A stretch of DNA of 64,000 nucleotides from Streptomyces tropicalis (GTDB taxonomy: Bacteria; Actinomycetota; Actinomycetes; Streptomycetales; Streptomycetaceae): the NCBI RefSeq assembly GCF_029269835.1, contig NZ_JARJBB010000009.1:186001-250000 (forward strand), given 5' to 3'. The notes under the pieces were generated by a model. That model had not been told where the DNA came from, did not search any database, and saw only the letters and a list, made by a program, of their open reading frames with translations. Shown piece after piece: positions 27,589 through 37,480 of this stretch (position 1 is its first letter; every line of letters starts with the position of its first letter). Both the position numbers and the translations under genes were made by a program.

Positions 27589-27610
27589 GGGCCCTCGCGG
27601 ACGAGGGCCC
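27589..27610. terminator. Hairpin after the DUF397 gene
   Basis: GGGCCCTCG (27589-27597) pairs with CGAGGGCCC (27602-27610), loop four. It lies 40 bases after the DUF397 stop; there is no T-run. It probably ends the XRE-DUF397 transcript. The surrounding 27372-27651 holds no gene. Confidence 0.5.
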
Positions 27611-27651
27611 GGTGAGCCCGGGCGACGGACGGCGGCCGGGGCCCGGCCGCC

Positions 27652-27870
27652 TCAGGGACGGCGGTGCCCGGCCGTCAGGCCGCCTATGAAGGCGGTCCAG
27701 GCGGCGGCTCCGAAGCACAGCGCGGCGCCGTGCGGGACCTTGCTGTCACGGACGGGGACGACGGCCCGGAACCCGTCGGCCACCTCCACGCAGTTCCCGC
27801 CCTCCTGATTGCTGTAGCTGCTCCTGCGCCACGCGGCGGCGATCAGATCGGGACGGGACATTCGCTCCAC
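27652..27870 (-). CDS. DUF397 domain protein
   Basis: A 72-residue member of the actinomycete DUF397 family. The hallmark WRRSSYSNQEGGNCVEVAD near residue 14 and VPVRDSKVPHGAALCF near 38 are intact. Such proteins are encoded with XRE/DUF5753 regulators and act as cognate partners of them in developmental control or toxin-antitoxin-like pairs (for example the BldB-related WhiJ systems). The start is GTG 27870 with GGAGG nine bases upstream, or ATG 27861. It overlaps the 3' end of the XRE gene by 125 bases in another frame, which is much longer than usual. Confidence 0.9.
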   Translation of the reverse strand: MERMSRPDLIAAAWRRSSYSNQEGGNCVEVADGFRAVVPVRDSKVPHGAALCFGAAAWTAFIGGLTAGHRRP

Positions 27871-28690
27871 GGTTGTAGCCCTCCATCGCGGATCGGATCA
27901 TGTCGAGCGACATGAGCGGGGGCAGGGCGTTCGCCCGTAGCCGATCGTAGGTCACCGTGAAACGCCCGACCTCGGCCGGATCCTCGACAAGTTGGCCGTA
28001 GTGCGCGCCTTCCGTGTAGGCGACTTCGGAGCCGTCGGGCAACGTCAACACCGTGAGGGAACCGCCCATCGCGTCGTGCTCGCCCTGGTCGAATGGCAGC
28101 ACTTGGACGGTGACGTGGTGCTCCGACGCCGTGTTGAGCAGCACCTCCAACTGCGCGCGCATCGCCTCGCGCCCGCCGATCGGGCGCCTGAGGACCGCCT
28201 CGTCGAGCACCACCCAGAGCTCCGGCCGGTCGGACGACCTGAGCCGTTCCTGCCGCGTCATGCGGACGGTGAGCCGCTCCTCCAACTGGTCGTCACCGCT
28301 GAGCGTCAGGCCGACACTCAGGACGGCTCTCGCGTACTCCCTGGTCTGCAACAGGCCGGGCACCACGTGCGCCGCGTACTCACGGATGGACACGGCCCGC
28401 TCCGAGTGCGCGATGAACGCCCGCGACCAGTCCGGAAACGCCTCCCGGTACACGTACGGCCACAGCTCGACCAGCAGGTCGTCCGCGCCGAGCGCCGCGT
28501 CCAGCGCACGCGCCAGCTCCAGCGTCGGCCTCGCCCCGGACGCCCGCTCGATCTGCGTGATCCGCGTGCTCACCACGTGCGTCATGGCACCGAGCTCCGC
28601 CTGGGTCAGTCCGGCCGCCGTGCGGAGCCTGCGCACCCGTACGCCGAACAGCGCCGCCATCGACGCACCGGGGTCAATTCCGTGGGCCAA
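27746..28690 (-). CDS. XRE-family regulator with DUF5753 domain (WhiJ-like)
   Basis: A 314-residue regulator. The HTH spans about residues 12-70 (RLRTAAGLTQAELGAM, then ITQIERASGARPTLELA), and the DUF5753 ligand/partner domain about 90-270 (VVPGLLQTREYARAVL, LWVVLDEAVLRRPIGG, VQVLPFDQGEHDAMGG, DRLRANALPPLMSLDMI). The start is probably TTG 28690 (GGAAG upstream); ATG 28660 is the alternative. The family-typical end is near MIRSAMEGYN, but here the frame runs about 40 residues further through the DUF397 gene, giving an Arg/Gln/Gly-rich tail. A base indel near the original stop could explain this. Confidence 0.88.
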   Translation of the reverse strand: MAHGIDPGASMAALFGVRVRRLRTAAGLTQAELGAMTHVVSTRITQIERASGARPTLELARALDAALGADDLLVELWPYVYREAFPDWSRAFIAHSERAVSIREYAAHVVPGLLQTREYARAVLSVGLTLSGDDQLEERLTVRMTRQERLRSSDRPELWVVLDEAVLRRPIGGREAMRAQLEVLLNTASEHHVTVQVLPFDQGEHDAMGGSLTVLTLPDGSEVAYTEGAHYGQLVEDPAEVGRFTVTYDRLRANALPPLMSLDMIRSAMEGYNRGANVPSRSDRRRVAQEQLQQSGGRELRGGGRRVPGRRPRP

Positions 28691-28835
28691 GGCATCACTT
28701 CCGTTCCTTACGAGCCGAAAAGTAAGGCTGCGACACCTGTCGAGCGTAGGGCGATCGGCCCACCCTTGAGCACGGAACGTGACGACTCGCGTGCGTCGCG
28801 GAAGCATCGGCCCGACGGAGAGGGACGGACAAACC

Positions 28836-29429
28836 GTGTCGACAGGAACGACCACCCCGGGAGGCGGGCCGCGGCGAGGCGCCGCGGCCCCTGCGGCGGA
28901 GACCGCCGCGCCCACCGGCGCGACCGGCGAACTGCGCGTGCTCGCGGCCCGGTTCACCTCCTCGCCGCGTGGTGCGCAGCTCGCCCGGCGTCTCGCCGTC
29001 CGGCAGATGGAGGAGTGGGACCACCCGCCGGCGTCGGACGCGTCGTGCACGGTCGCCCTCGTCGTCGGCGAGCTGGCCGCGAACGCCGTGCGGCACGGGC
29101 GGGTCCCCGGACGCGACTTCGGCCTGCGGCTCACCCTCGACACGGCCACGGGCACGGTGCGTGTCGAGGTCTCGGACGCCGCCGCCGCGAGGCGTCCGCC
29201 CGAGGCCCCGCCCTCGCCCCGCCCGGAGGGCGAGTCCGGCCGGGGACTGCTCCTCGTGGACGCCCTGGCCGTCCGCTGGGGGTCGGCGCCGCGCCGCTCC
29301 GTGGGCAAGACGGTGTGGGCGGAGGTACCGGTCGGGGCGACGAAGGCCGGCCGGGCGACCGGTTCGGAGGACGACGCGGACAGAAAATATCCGAGTACGA
29401 CCGTTTCATCCCGCAATATTCCTATGTGA
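28836..29429 (+). CDS. RsbW-like ATP-binding (HATPase) protein
   Basis: About 197 residues with a HATPase_c_2 domain: N-box VVGELAANAVRHG near residue 85, D-box-like VEVSDAAAARRP near 120, and G-box ESGRGLLLVDALAVRWG near 145. Such proteins are anti-sigma-factor kinases or related regulators and are commonly encoded beside XRE/DUF397 pairs in Streptomyces, as here (divergent). The start is uncertain: GTG 28836 has GAGAGGGA upstream, while GTG 28779 is possible. The stop overlaps the GTG of the mannosyltransferase gene (ATGTGA), indicating coupling to an otherwise unrelated membrane enzyme. Confidence 0.83.
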   Translation: MSTGTTTPGGGPRRGAAAPAAETAAPTGATGELRVLAARFTSSPRGAQLARRLAVRQMEEWDHPPASDASCTVALVVGELAANAVRHGRVPGRDFGLRLTLDTATGTVRVEVSDAAAARRPPEAPPSPRPEGESGRGLLLVDALAVRWGSAPRRSVGKTVWAEVPVGATKAGRATGSEDDADRKYPSTTVSSRNIPM

Positions 29430-30613
29430 CCCACGTCAGTACGCCCGGACCCTCCCGCGCCCTCACCGAGCCGGACGCCGGCGGGCGCGTGCGGCTCCGC
29501 ATCCCGCCCGCGGCCACGGCCGTCGCCCTGTTCACGGCGGCCCGGCTGCTGGGGCTCGCCTGCGTCGTGGCGACCGCCCGGATGCACGGCAAGCACGCGC
29601 TCGCCCTGCTGGGCCGGTCCTGGGACTCGATCTGGTACCTGGCGATCGCCGTCCACGGGTACGGCCGGACCCTCCACCCCCGCCCCGGGATCGTCCACAG
29701 CGACCTCGCGTTCTTCCCGCTCTACCCCGTGCTGGTCCGGGCCGTGCACATGATGACCCCGCTGAGCGGGGGCGCGGCGGGCCTGGTCGTCGCCTGGACC
29801 GCGGCCGCGGTGGCCGCCTGGGGGATCTACGCGGTCGGCGCCCTGCTGCACGGGCGGGCCGTCGGCACCGCGCTGGCGCTGCTGTGGGGGCTGCTGCCGC
29901 ACTCGGTGGTGCTGTCGATGGGGTACACCGAGCCGGTGCTCACCGCCTGCGCGGCCTGGTCGCTGCACGCGGTCCTCGGCGGGCGCTGGGTGCGCGCGGG
30001 CGCGCTGGCCGCGCTGGCCGGCCTGTCCCGGCCCAACGGGTTCGCGGTCGCCGTGGCCGTCATGGCGGCGGCGGCCGCCACCCTGGTGCGCGAGCGCGGC
30101 CGGGCCTCCCCCGGGGTGTGGACGGGCGCCGCGCTCGCCCCGCTGGGCTGGACGGCGTACGTGCTGTGGGTGGGGCGGCGGAGCGGTGACCTGCTGGGCG
30201 GGTACGTGCGGGTGCAGCGCCTGTGGGGCTCGCGCTTCGACTTCGGCCGGGGCTCACTGCGCTTCGCCAAGCACCTGGCACTCCAGCGCGACGCCCTGCT
30301 CTTCTCCATGGCGCTGGTGCTGGTGGCGGCGGCCGTGCTGCTGTTCGCGCTGCTGCTGGCGGACCGCGCGCCCCTGCCGCTGACCGTCTACAGCGGCGTA
30401 CTGCTCGCCGTGGCGCTCGGCGACGCGGGCTTCTTCCAGTGCAAGCCCCGCTTCCTGCTGCCCGCCTTCCCGCTGCTGCTGCCGCTGGCGCGGGCCCTCA
30501 CCCGTACGGCGAGAGCCCGGCCCCGGCACGCGGCCGTGGTGGCCTGTGCCCTGGCCGGGCTCTCCAGCGGCTACGGCGCGTACCTCGTCGTGGTCACGCA
30601 CACGCCGCTGTGA
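29426..30613 (+). CDS. PIG-V/mannosyltransferase-like integral membrane protein
   Basis: A 395-residue membrane glycosyltransferase-like protein (GT-C fold) with about 9-10 hydrophobic segments. The luminal acidic motif is DSIWYLAIAVHGY near residue 67, with HSDLAFFPLYPVLVR near 93, SMGYTEPVLT near 165, LAGLSRPNGFAVAV near 195, and CKPRFLLPAFPLLLP near 340. These match actinobacterial PIG-V-like polyprenol-phosphate mannosyltransferases. GTG 29426 overlaps the upstream stop. The acceptor is unknown; protein or lipoglycan mannosylation is the usual role. Confidence 0.86.
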   Translation: MTHVSTPGPSRALTEPDAGGRVRLRIPPAATAVALFTAARLLGLACVVATARMHGKHALALLGRSWDSIWYLAIAVHGYGRTLHPRPGIVHSDLAFFPLYPVLVRAVHMMTPLSGGAAGLVVAWTAAAVAAWGIYAVGALLHGRAVGTALALLWGLLPHSVVLSMGYTEPVLTACAAWSLHAVLGGRWVRAGALAALAGLSRPNGFAVAVAVMAAAAATLVRERGRASPGVWTGAALAPLGWTAYVLWVGRRSGDLLGGYVRVQRLWGSRFDFGRGSLRFAKHLALQRDALLFSMALVLVAAAVLLFALLLADRAPLPLTVYSGVLLAVALGDAGFFQCKPRFLLPAFPLLLPLARALTRTARARPRHAAVVACALAGLSSGYGAYLVVVTHTPL

Positions 30614-30626
30614 GGGGCGCGTAGGG

Positions 30627-31160
30627 CTACGCGTCGTCCTCGGGGGTCTCGGGGTCGGCCTGGTCGACCTCCTGCTCGATGCCGAGCTGCTCCACGAGCC
30701 ACTTGTCGAACTCGATGGCCGCACGCACCCAGCTGACCGTCGAGGACACGAAGTGCTCCAGGCTGACACCCACGCCGATCAGCATCTGCGCCTCGCCGAT
30801 GAAGCGGACGGTGCCGTCGTCGTGGGTGTGCGTGTAGACCTTGGGCCACAGGGTGCGGCGGTTCCAGTCGTCGGCGGCCTCCAGCAGCTGCGCCTTCTCG
30901 TCGATCTTGTGCGGCCGGTCGTAGAACGTCCGCACCGAGAAGACCTGCTGGTCGGCCTCGCCCCGGAACATGAAGTACGTGCGGAACTGCTCCCACGGCG
31001 CCGCGAGGTCGCCCTCTTCGTCGACGACGTACTTGAGCTCCATCTGGTCCAGGAGCTGCTTCACCAGGTCCTGATCCGGCACGACGGGGCCCGCCGGTCC
31101 TTGGGGCTGCGGCTCGGGCTGGCCCCCGAAGTTCGGAATCGAGGACGGGTCGATGCTCAC
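30627..31160 (-). CDS. YbjN domain-containing protein
   Basis: A 177-residue protein with a YbjN/type III secretion chaperone-like fold. Pattern: LVKQLLDQMELKYVVDEEGD near residue 32, FRTYFMFRGEADQQVFSVR near 62, and LEAADDWNRRTLWPKVY near 100, ending in an acidic tail. The start is GTG 31160, preceded by GAAGGG; further in-frame upstream ATG has no support. The function is unknown in Streptomyces; the fold usually binds proteins. It is convergent with the mannosyltransferase gene (14-base gap). Confidence 0.87.
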   Translation of the reverse strand: MSIDPSSIPNFGGQPEPQPQGPAGPVVPDQDLVKQLLDQMELKYVVDEEGDLAAPWEQFRTYFMFRGEADQQVFSVRTFYDRPHKIDEKAQLLEAADDWNRRTLWPKVYTHTHDDGTVRFIGEAQMLIGVGVSLEHFVSSTVSWVRAAIEFDKWLVEQLGIEQEVDQADPETPEDDA

Positions 31161-31388
31161 CGTGATTTTCCCTTCGTACGGATCCCGCCATCCTCTCCCA
31201 TCCGGGGAGGGTGGTGGCAAGCCCCGACGCCCCTGTCAGCCCACGGCTGACACGATCCGGTCACCGGGGCGGGCCGCTGTACGGGTACCCGCTCCCGCGC
31301 GGCCCTGACGAGTCCGGCCGCACCGATCCGGGGCACCTCGCGCGAGGCCCCGGGGACGCTCCCTCCGGAGCGCCCCCGGGCGCCGCGC

Positions 31389-33986
<2,598 letters not shown>

Positions 33987-34057
33987 GGTCGCTTTCTCCT
34001 CCCAGATGTCGGCGCACTGCCTCGTCTCCCGGCACTGACTCAGTCAGCGTACACAAA

Positions 34058-34105
34058 GTTGAGTCTATTCCACTCAAGGGTGAGGTTGAGTCTCTTTCAC
34101 TCAAG
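34058..34105 (-). promoter_or_regulatory. Two HAIR operators upstream of clpB
   Basis: Two adjacent HspR-binding inverted repeats with the exact N7 spacer: GTTGAGT-CTATTCC-ACTCAAG (34058-34078) and GTTGAGT-CTCTTTC-ACTCAAG (34085-34105). They match the known consensus CTTGAGT-N7-ACTCAAG except for one base each. HspR bound here represses clpB until heat shock titrates it. Confidence 0.93.
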
Positions 34106-34142
34106 GCCGGGCGCGGGCGGTCCGACGGACTAGGTTCCCGGC

Positions 34143-34559
34143 ATGGGCACCACGAACGCACAGGACCCGGGCGCTCCCGACGCGCCGTACCTCGACTTCT
34201 GGCGGGAGCGGCACCTGTGCACGCTGACCACGCTGCGCCCCGACGGCACCCCGCACGTCGTCCCCGTCGGGGTGACCTACGACCCCGGGGCGCGGCTGGC
34301 CCGGGTGATCGCCAGCGGGACCAGCGCCAAGGTGCGGCACGTACGGGCCGCCGGCGAGGAGGGCGCGCCGGTCGCGGTCTGCCAGGTGGACGGGCGGCGG
34401 TGGGCGACGCTGGAGGGCCGCGCCGCCGTCCGGACGGAGCCGGAGCGGATCGCGGAGGCGGAGCGCCGGTACACCGAGCGGTACGGGCGGACACCGCGCC
34501 CCAATCCGTCCCGGGTCGTCATCGAGATCGAACTGACACGGGCCCTGGGGCACGGCTGA
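34143..34559 (+). CDS. PPOX-class F420-dependent oxidoreductase-like protein
   Basis: A 138-residue split-barrel flavin/F420-binding protein. LDFWRERHLCTLTTLRPDGT near residue 17 and PHVVPVGVTYDPGARLARVI near 38 are the typical first strands, with GEEGAPVAVCQVDGRRWATL near 75 and GRTPRPNPSRVVIEIEL at the end. Actinobacterial members use coenzyme F420 or FMN for reductions, or bind heme breakdown products; the substrate is unknown. It starts 37 bases after the distal clpB HAIR operator, so its promoter may overlap those sites. Confidence 0.88.
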   Translation: MGTTNAQDPGAPDAPYLDFWRERHLCTLTTLRPDGTPHVVPVGVTYDPGARLARVIASGTSAKVRHVRAAGEEGAPVAVCQVDGRRWATLEGRAAVRTEPERIAEAERRYTERYGRTPRPNPSRVVIEIELTRALGHG

Positions 34560-34635
34560 GACGCACCACCGCCCCGAACGGCGCTTTTCAGCCACGGCGA
34601 GAATGCGATGGTGTCCGGAGATGTCCGGGAAAACT

Positions 34636-34676
34636 GCAGCGGCGTCACCGTGTTCAGGTCACGGTGACGCCGCTGC
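34636..34676. terminator. Perfect 17-bp stem-loop terminator
   Basis: GCAGCGGCGTCACCGTG (34636-34652) and CACGGTGACGCCGCTGC (34660-34676) pair perfectly around a 7-base loop. It separates the convergent PPOX gene and mini-Rieske operon and may serve both. Confidence 0.85.
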
Positions 34677-34719
34677 GGGGGGAAGTACCTGAGCGATCTG
34701 TTACGACGGGGGAATCGCG

Positions 34720-35055
34720 TCAGGCACTGCGGGGGGTGGCCGAGATGGTCCGGAGGTCCGGCGGGTTCGGCGCCACCTGCCGATGGTCCCGCTGGTCCAG
34801 GTTCACAAAGATCATTCCGTAGCGTACGGCGCACCGCACCGGCTGCGGCGCCCCCCGAGGCCGTCGCAGACACCGGTACGCCCGCACGTCCCCGTCCTCG
34901 TCCCGCGTGACGACGACCGGCTCTCCGAAGACGGTCACCATCAGCGAGTCACCGCTGTGGGGGATGGCGGTGACCAGGTCGATGAAGTGCCAGCCGGACC
35001 GGTAGGCGGTCGCCATCTCGCGCCGGAAGGAGCGGTCGTCCGGAGGCGTCGTCAC
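34720..35055 (-). CDS. Miniature Rieske-like protein lacking Fe-S ligands
   Basis: A 111-residue protein. Residues 20-66 read like the entry of a Rieske oxygenase alpha subunit (GWHFIDLVTAIPHSGDSLMV, then FGEPVVVTRDEDGDVRAYRC), and YGMIFVNLDQRDHR near 80 matches the strand that follows the Rieske domain. The cluster-binding motifs C-x-H and C-x2-H are missing: the first is replaced by CLRRPRG and the roughly 40 residues around the second appear deleted. It therefore probably cannot hold a [2Fe-2S] cluster. GTG 35055 overlaps the stop of the upstream secreted-peptide gene (GTGA), so the two are co-translated. The function is unknown. Confidence 0.75.
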   Translation of the reverse strand: MTTPPDDRSFRREMATAYRSGWHFIDLVTAIPHSGDSLMVTVFGEPVVVTRDEDGDVRAYRCLRRPRGAPQPVRCAVRYGMIFVNLDQRDHRQVAPNPPDLRTISATPRSA

Positions 35056-35330
35056 CGGGAGTCACCACCTGGGGCGGCCTGCGCGCCGCCGCCCGGCGCC
35101 CGGGAGACGACCACCACCGGCCAGGCACTGTCGGCCCGCGTGTCACTCTTCGCGCCGGCGCCGCCCGCAGACGTGCCCGAAACGGCTATGGCCGGCCAGG
35201 CACTGTCCGCCCGAGTATCACCCTTCGCACCAGCGAGGCCACTCAACGCACCGAAGGCCACAACGGTGGAGAAGGCTGCTACAAGCACCGAGCGAAGCAT
35301 TCTCTTACGCATAGTCGGCTTCGTCCTCAC
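35052..35330 (-). CDS. Secreted two-repeat peptide (DTRADSAWP repeats)
   Basis: A 92-residue precursor. A Sec signal peptide (MRKRMLRSVLVAAF..., ending near LSGLAGA-KG) is followed by two tandem 25-residue units that share K-x-DTRADSAWP-hydrophobic4-VS-...-GG-x-G/Q-A, then a short PGGDSR end. The mature part is about 60 residues, without Cys. The repeat with an invariant Trp-Pro suggests proteolytic release of short peptides or a receptor-binding repeat (inference). The start is GTG 35330 (AGGGGA upstream) or ATG 35312. It is coupled to the mini-Rieske gene and divergent from a LuxR-type regulator at 35444. Confidence 0.7.
   Translation of the reverse strand: MRTKPTMRKRMLRSVLVAAFSTVVAFGALSGLAGAKGDTRADSAWPAIAVSGTSAGGAGAKSDTRADSAWPVVVVSRAPGGGAQAAPGGDSR
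35119..35228. repeat. 75-base tandem duplication inside the secreted-peptide gene
   Basis: Two 35-base blocks (35119-35153 and 35194-35228) begin GGCCAGGCACTGTC and end CTTCGC, differing at only about five positions. The period is 75 bases, exactly 25 codons, so the protein repeat arose by an in-frame duplication. Confidence 0.85.
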
Positions 35331-35443
35331 TTGAAGGTCCCCTCTTCCCCCGTCGAGTACGACGATGGCTCATTCGGGCACGTCATGGCCACACAATCGG
35401 TGCATCATGTTCCTGCATGTTCAGGACCCTGGGGGGTGGAGAT

Positions 35444-36427
35444 TTGACAACAAATCGGACGAAGGTGGCACATCCCCACGCGATGACCGAGATGTGCGAG
35501 GAAGGCGGTCGTCTCTACGCGCACGCACTCCGCCTGGGACGCATCGCCCGCACCGACGTGGAGTCCGCCCCCTGTCTCCTCGAGTTCGCACTCCTCCACC
35601 CCGACCCCGAGGACGCCGGCTGGCTGCGTCCCGTGCCGCCGGCGGTCGCGCTCGCCCAGCGGCTCAATCCCATCGAGCAGGAGATCACCGACCGGCGCCG
35701 CCTGTCGATCGACCTGTCGGACGCATTCGAGCCATTCATGGCGCTGAGCGCCCAGGCGGCCGTGCCGACGGACTCCGTCACCGTGCTGGAGGGCGGTGAG
35801 CGCATCAACGCCGCCCTCAACCTGGCCACGAGCCAGTGCCACTCCGAGATGCTCACCATCCAGCCCAGCGGCAACCGCACCGAGACCAGCCTCCTGCAGG
35901 GCCTGGAGCGCGACCGCCCGCTGACCGAGCGCGGCGTCCGGATCCGCACCCTCTACCAGCACACCGCCCGCTACAGCCCCGAGAAGCTCGCCTACGTCGC
36001 CCAGCTCTCCGCCGGAAAGGCGGAGTACCGCACGATAGACGAGCTGGTGGAACGGCTGATCATCTGCGACGAGACGGTGGCGTTCATCCCGGCCCGCGAC
36101 GACCAGCAGGTCGCCCTGGAGCTCCGGCACCCGGGCCTGGTGCGCTACCTGATCAAGCTCTTCGAGTTCCTGTGGGACCGGGCCGTGCCGCTGAGCACCG
36201 GCGCCCCGTACGAGACCGCCTCCGGGGGCATCACGGAGGTCCAGCACTCCATCGCCAAGCTCCTGGTCGAGGGCCACGTCGACGAGGCCATAGCCCGCCG
36301 GCTGGGGATGAATGTACGCACCTGCCGGGCCCACATCGCCAAGCTCGCGACCGCCCTCGGCAGCGGCAGCCGGGCCCAGCTCGGCTATCTCATCGCCCAG
36401 TCGGGCCTGCTGGAGCAGCAGCGCTGA
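35444..36427 (+). CDS. LuxR-type regulator with TrmB/PLD-like sensor domain (paralogue 1)
   Basis: About 327 residues. The C-terminal LuxR HTH (about 255-320) includes LLVEGHVDEAIARRLGMN and VRTCRAHIAKLATALGSGSR. The central region (about 105-245: INAALNLATSQCHSEMLTIQ, GVRIRTLYQHTARYS, VERLIICDETVAFIP, LVRYLIKLFEFLWDRA) resembles the ligand-binding domain of TrmB-like regulators, not a receiver. It is a one-component sensor; the ligand is unknown. The start is probably TTG 35444, by alignment with the paralogue; ATG 35483 and ATG 35417 are alternatives. It is divergent from the repeat-peptide operon. Confidence 0.85.
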   Translation: MTTNRTKVAHPHAMTEMCEEGGRLYAHALRLGRIARTDVESAPCLLEFALLHPDPEDAGWLRPVPPAVALAQRLNPIEQEITDRRRLSIDLSDAFEPFMALSAQAAVPTDSVTVLEGGERINAALNLATSQCHSEMLTIQPSGNRTETSLLQGLERDRPLTERGVRIRTLYQHTARYSPEKLAYVAQLSAGKAEYRTIDELVERLIICDETVAFIPARDDQQVALELRHPGLVRYLIKLFEFLWDRAVPLSTGAPYETASGGITEVQHSIAKLLVEGHVDEAIARRLGMNVRTCRAHIAKLATALGSGSRAQLGYLIAQSGLLEQQR

Positions 36428-36436
36428 CACAGGCGC

Positions 36437-37480
36437 TCAGCGCACGGGGGAGGACCCCGCACCGGGCACGCCGATCGGAGCGGGCTCGGAGGCGCGCGGC
36501 CGGCCGTCCAGGCCCGCCTGGGCGATGCGGACGCCCAGCTGCGTCCGGCTCGCGGCGCCCAGCGTCTCCGACAGCCGGGCGATGTGCGCGCGGCAGGTGC
36601 GCACGCTGATGCCCAGCCGCTCGGCGATCACCGCGTCCTGGTGGCCCTCCGCCAGCAGCGCGGCGATGGACTGCTCGCGGTGGGAGATGCCCTCGATGCC
36701 GGTGTCCGGCAGCGCGGCGGTCAGCGGGATCGCCAGCCGCCACAGCCGCTCGAAGACCGTGACGAGGTACTCGATGAGCGCGGGGTGGCGCAGCTCCAGC
36801 GCCATGGTGCGGTCGGTGTTGGCGGGGATGAAGGCGACCGTGCGGTCGAAGAGGATCAGCCGGTCGATGACCTCGTCCAGGGTGCGCGCCTCGACCGTGT
36901 CGCCCATCAGCTCCAGGTAGGTGAGCAGTCCCTGGCCGTGCCGGGCCACATGGGTGTAGAGGTCGCGCATGCGCACCCCGCGGCCGCGCAGCGCCAGGGC
37001 GCGGTGCAGGCCCTCCGACAGCTCGTGCTCGCGCCGGATCCCGCCCGGCTGCACGCTGAGGACCTCGGTGGTGCAGGCCGCGGTCGCCTCGTCCATCGCC
37101 GCCTGGATGCGGGAGAGTCCGTCGAGGACGCGGATCGCCGAGCCCTCGACCGTGGCCGACGGCGGCTGGACCCGCCGGCCGAGCCCCGCGTAGCGCTCGA
37201 AGGCCGCGACCACCGAACCCACCCGGCGGTGGCTCTCACTGACCTCGTCGTACATCCCCCGCAGCAGCCGGGTCATGACCTCCTGCGGTGCGGTGGGCAC
37301 CAGGAAGTCCATGTCGTCGGGGTCGGGGTGCAGCAGCGCCAGATCGAGCAGGCAGGGCACCGGTTCGGCGTCCAGGCGTGCCACCCGGCCGCGCCGCACG
37401 GCCCGGGAATACACGCGATCCCCGGCCTCGCACAGTCGGTCGGCACCGTGAGGATGCTGCTCCGCCCCGTGCCCGGCCAT
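36437..37480 (-). CDS. LuxR-type regulator with TrmB/PLD-like sensor domain (paralogue 2)
   Basis: A 347-residue paralogue of the facing gene: the same N-terminus (CEAGDRVYSRAVRRGRVARL), the same sensor domain (IQAAMDEATAACTTEVLSVQ, GVRMRDLYTHVARHG, IDRLILFDRTVAFIP, LIEYLVTVFERLWRLA) and the same C-terminal HTH (LLAEGHQDAVIAERLGISVR, TCRAHIARLSETLGAASR). The C-terminal 20 residues are extra Pro/Ser-rich. The start is ATG 37480. Its stop lies 9 bases from the convergent paralogue stop. The pair presumably senses related ligands; the link to the repeat peptide is contextual. Confidence 0.85.
   Translation of the reverse strand: MAGHGAEQHPHGADRLCEAGDRVYSRAVRRGRVARLDAEPVPCLLDLALLHPDPDDMDFLVPTAPQEVMTRLLRGMYDEVSESHRRVGSVVAAFERYAGLGRRVQPPSATVEGSAIRVLDGLSRIQAAMDEATAACTTEVLSVQPGGIRREHELSEGLHRALALRGRGVRMRDLYTHVARHGQGLLTYLELMGDTVEARTLDEVIDRLILFDRTVAFIPANTDRTMALELRHPALIEYLVTVFERLWRLAIPLTAALPDTGIEGISHREQSIAALLAEGHQDAVIAERLGISVRTCRAHIARLSETLGAASRTQLGVRIAQAGLDGRPRASEPAPIGVPGAGSSPVR

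Noticed and set aside
29427..29968. Extended minus-strand frame upstream of the XRE gene
   Set aside because: Antisense to the ATPase and mannosyltransferase genes; the XRE start is near 28690.
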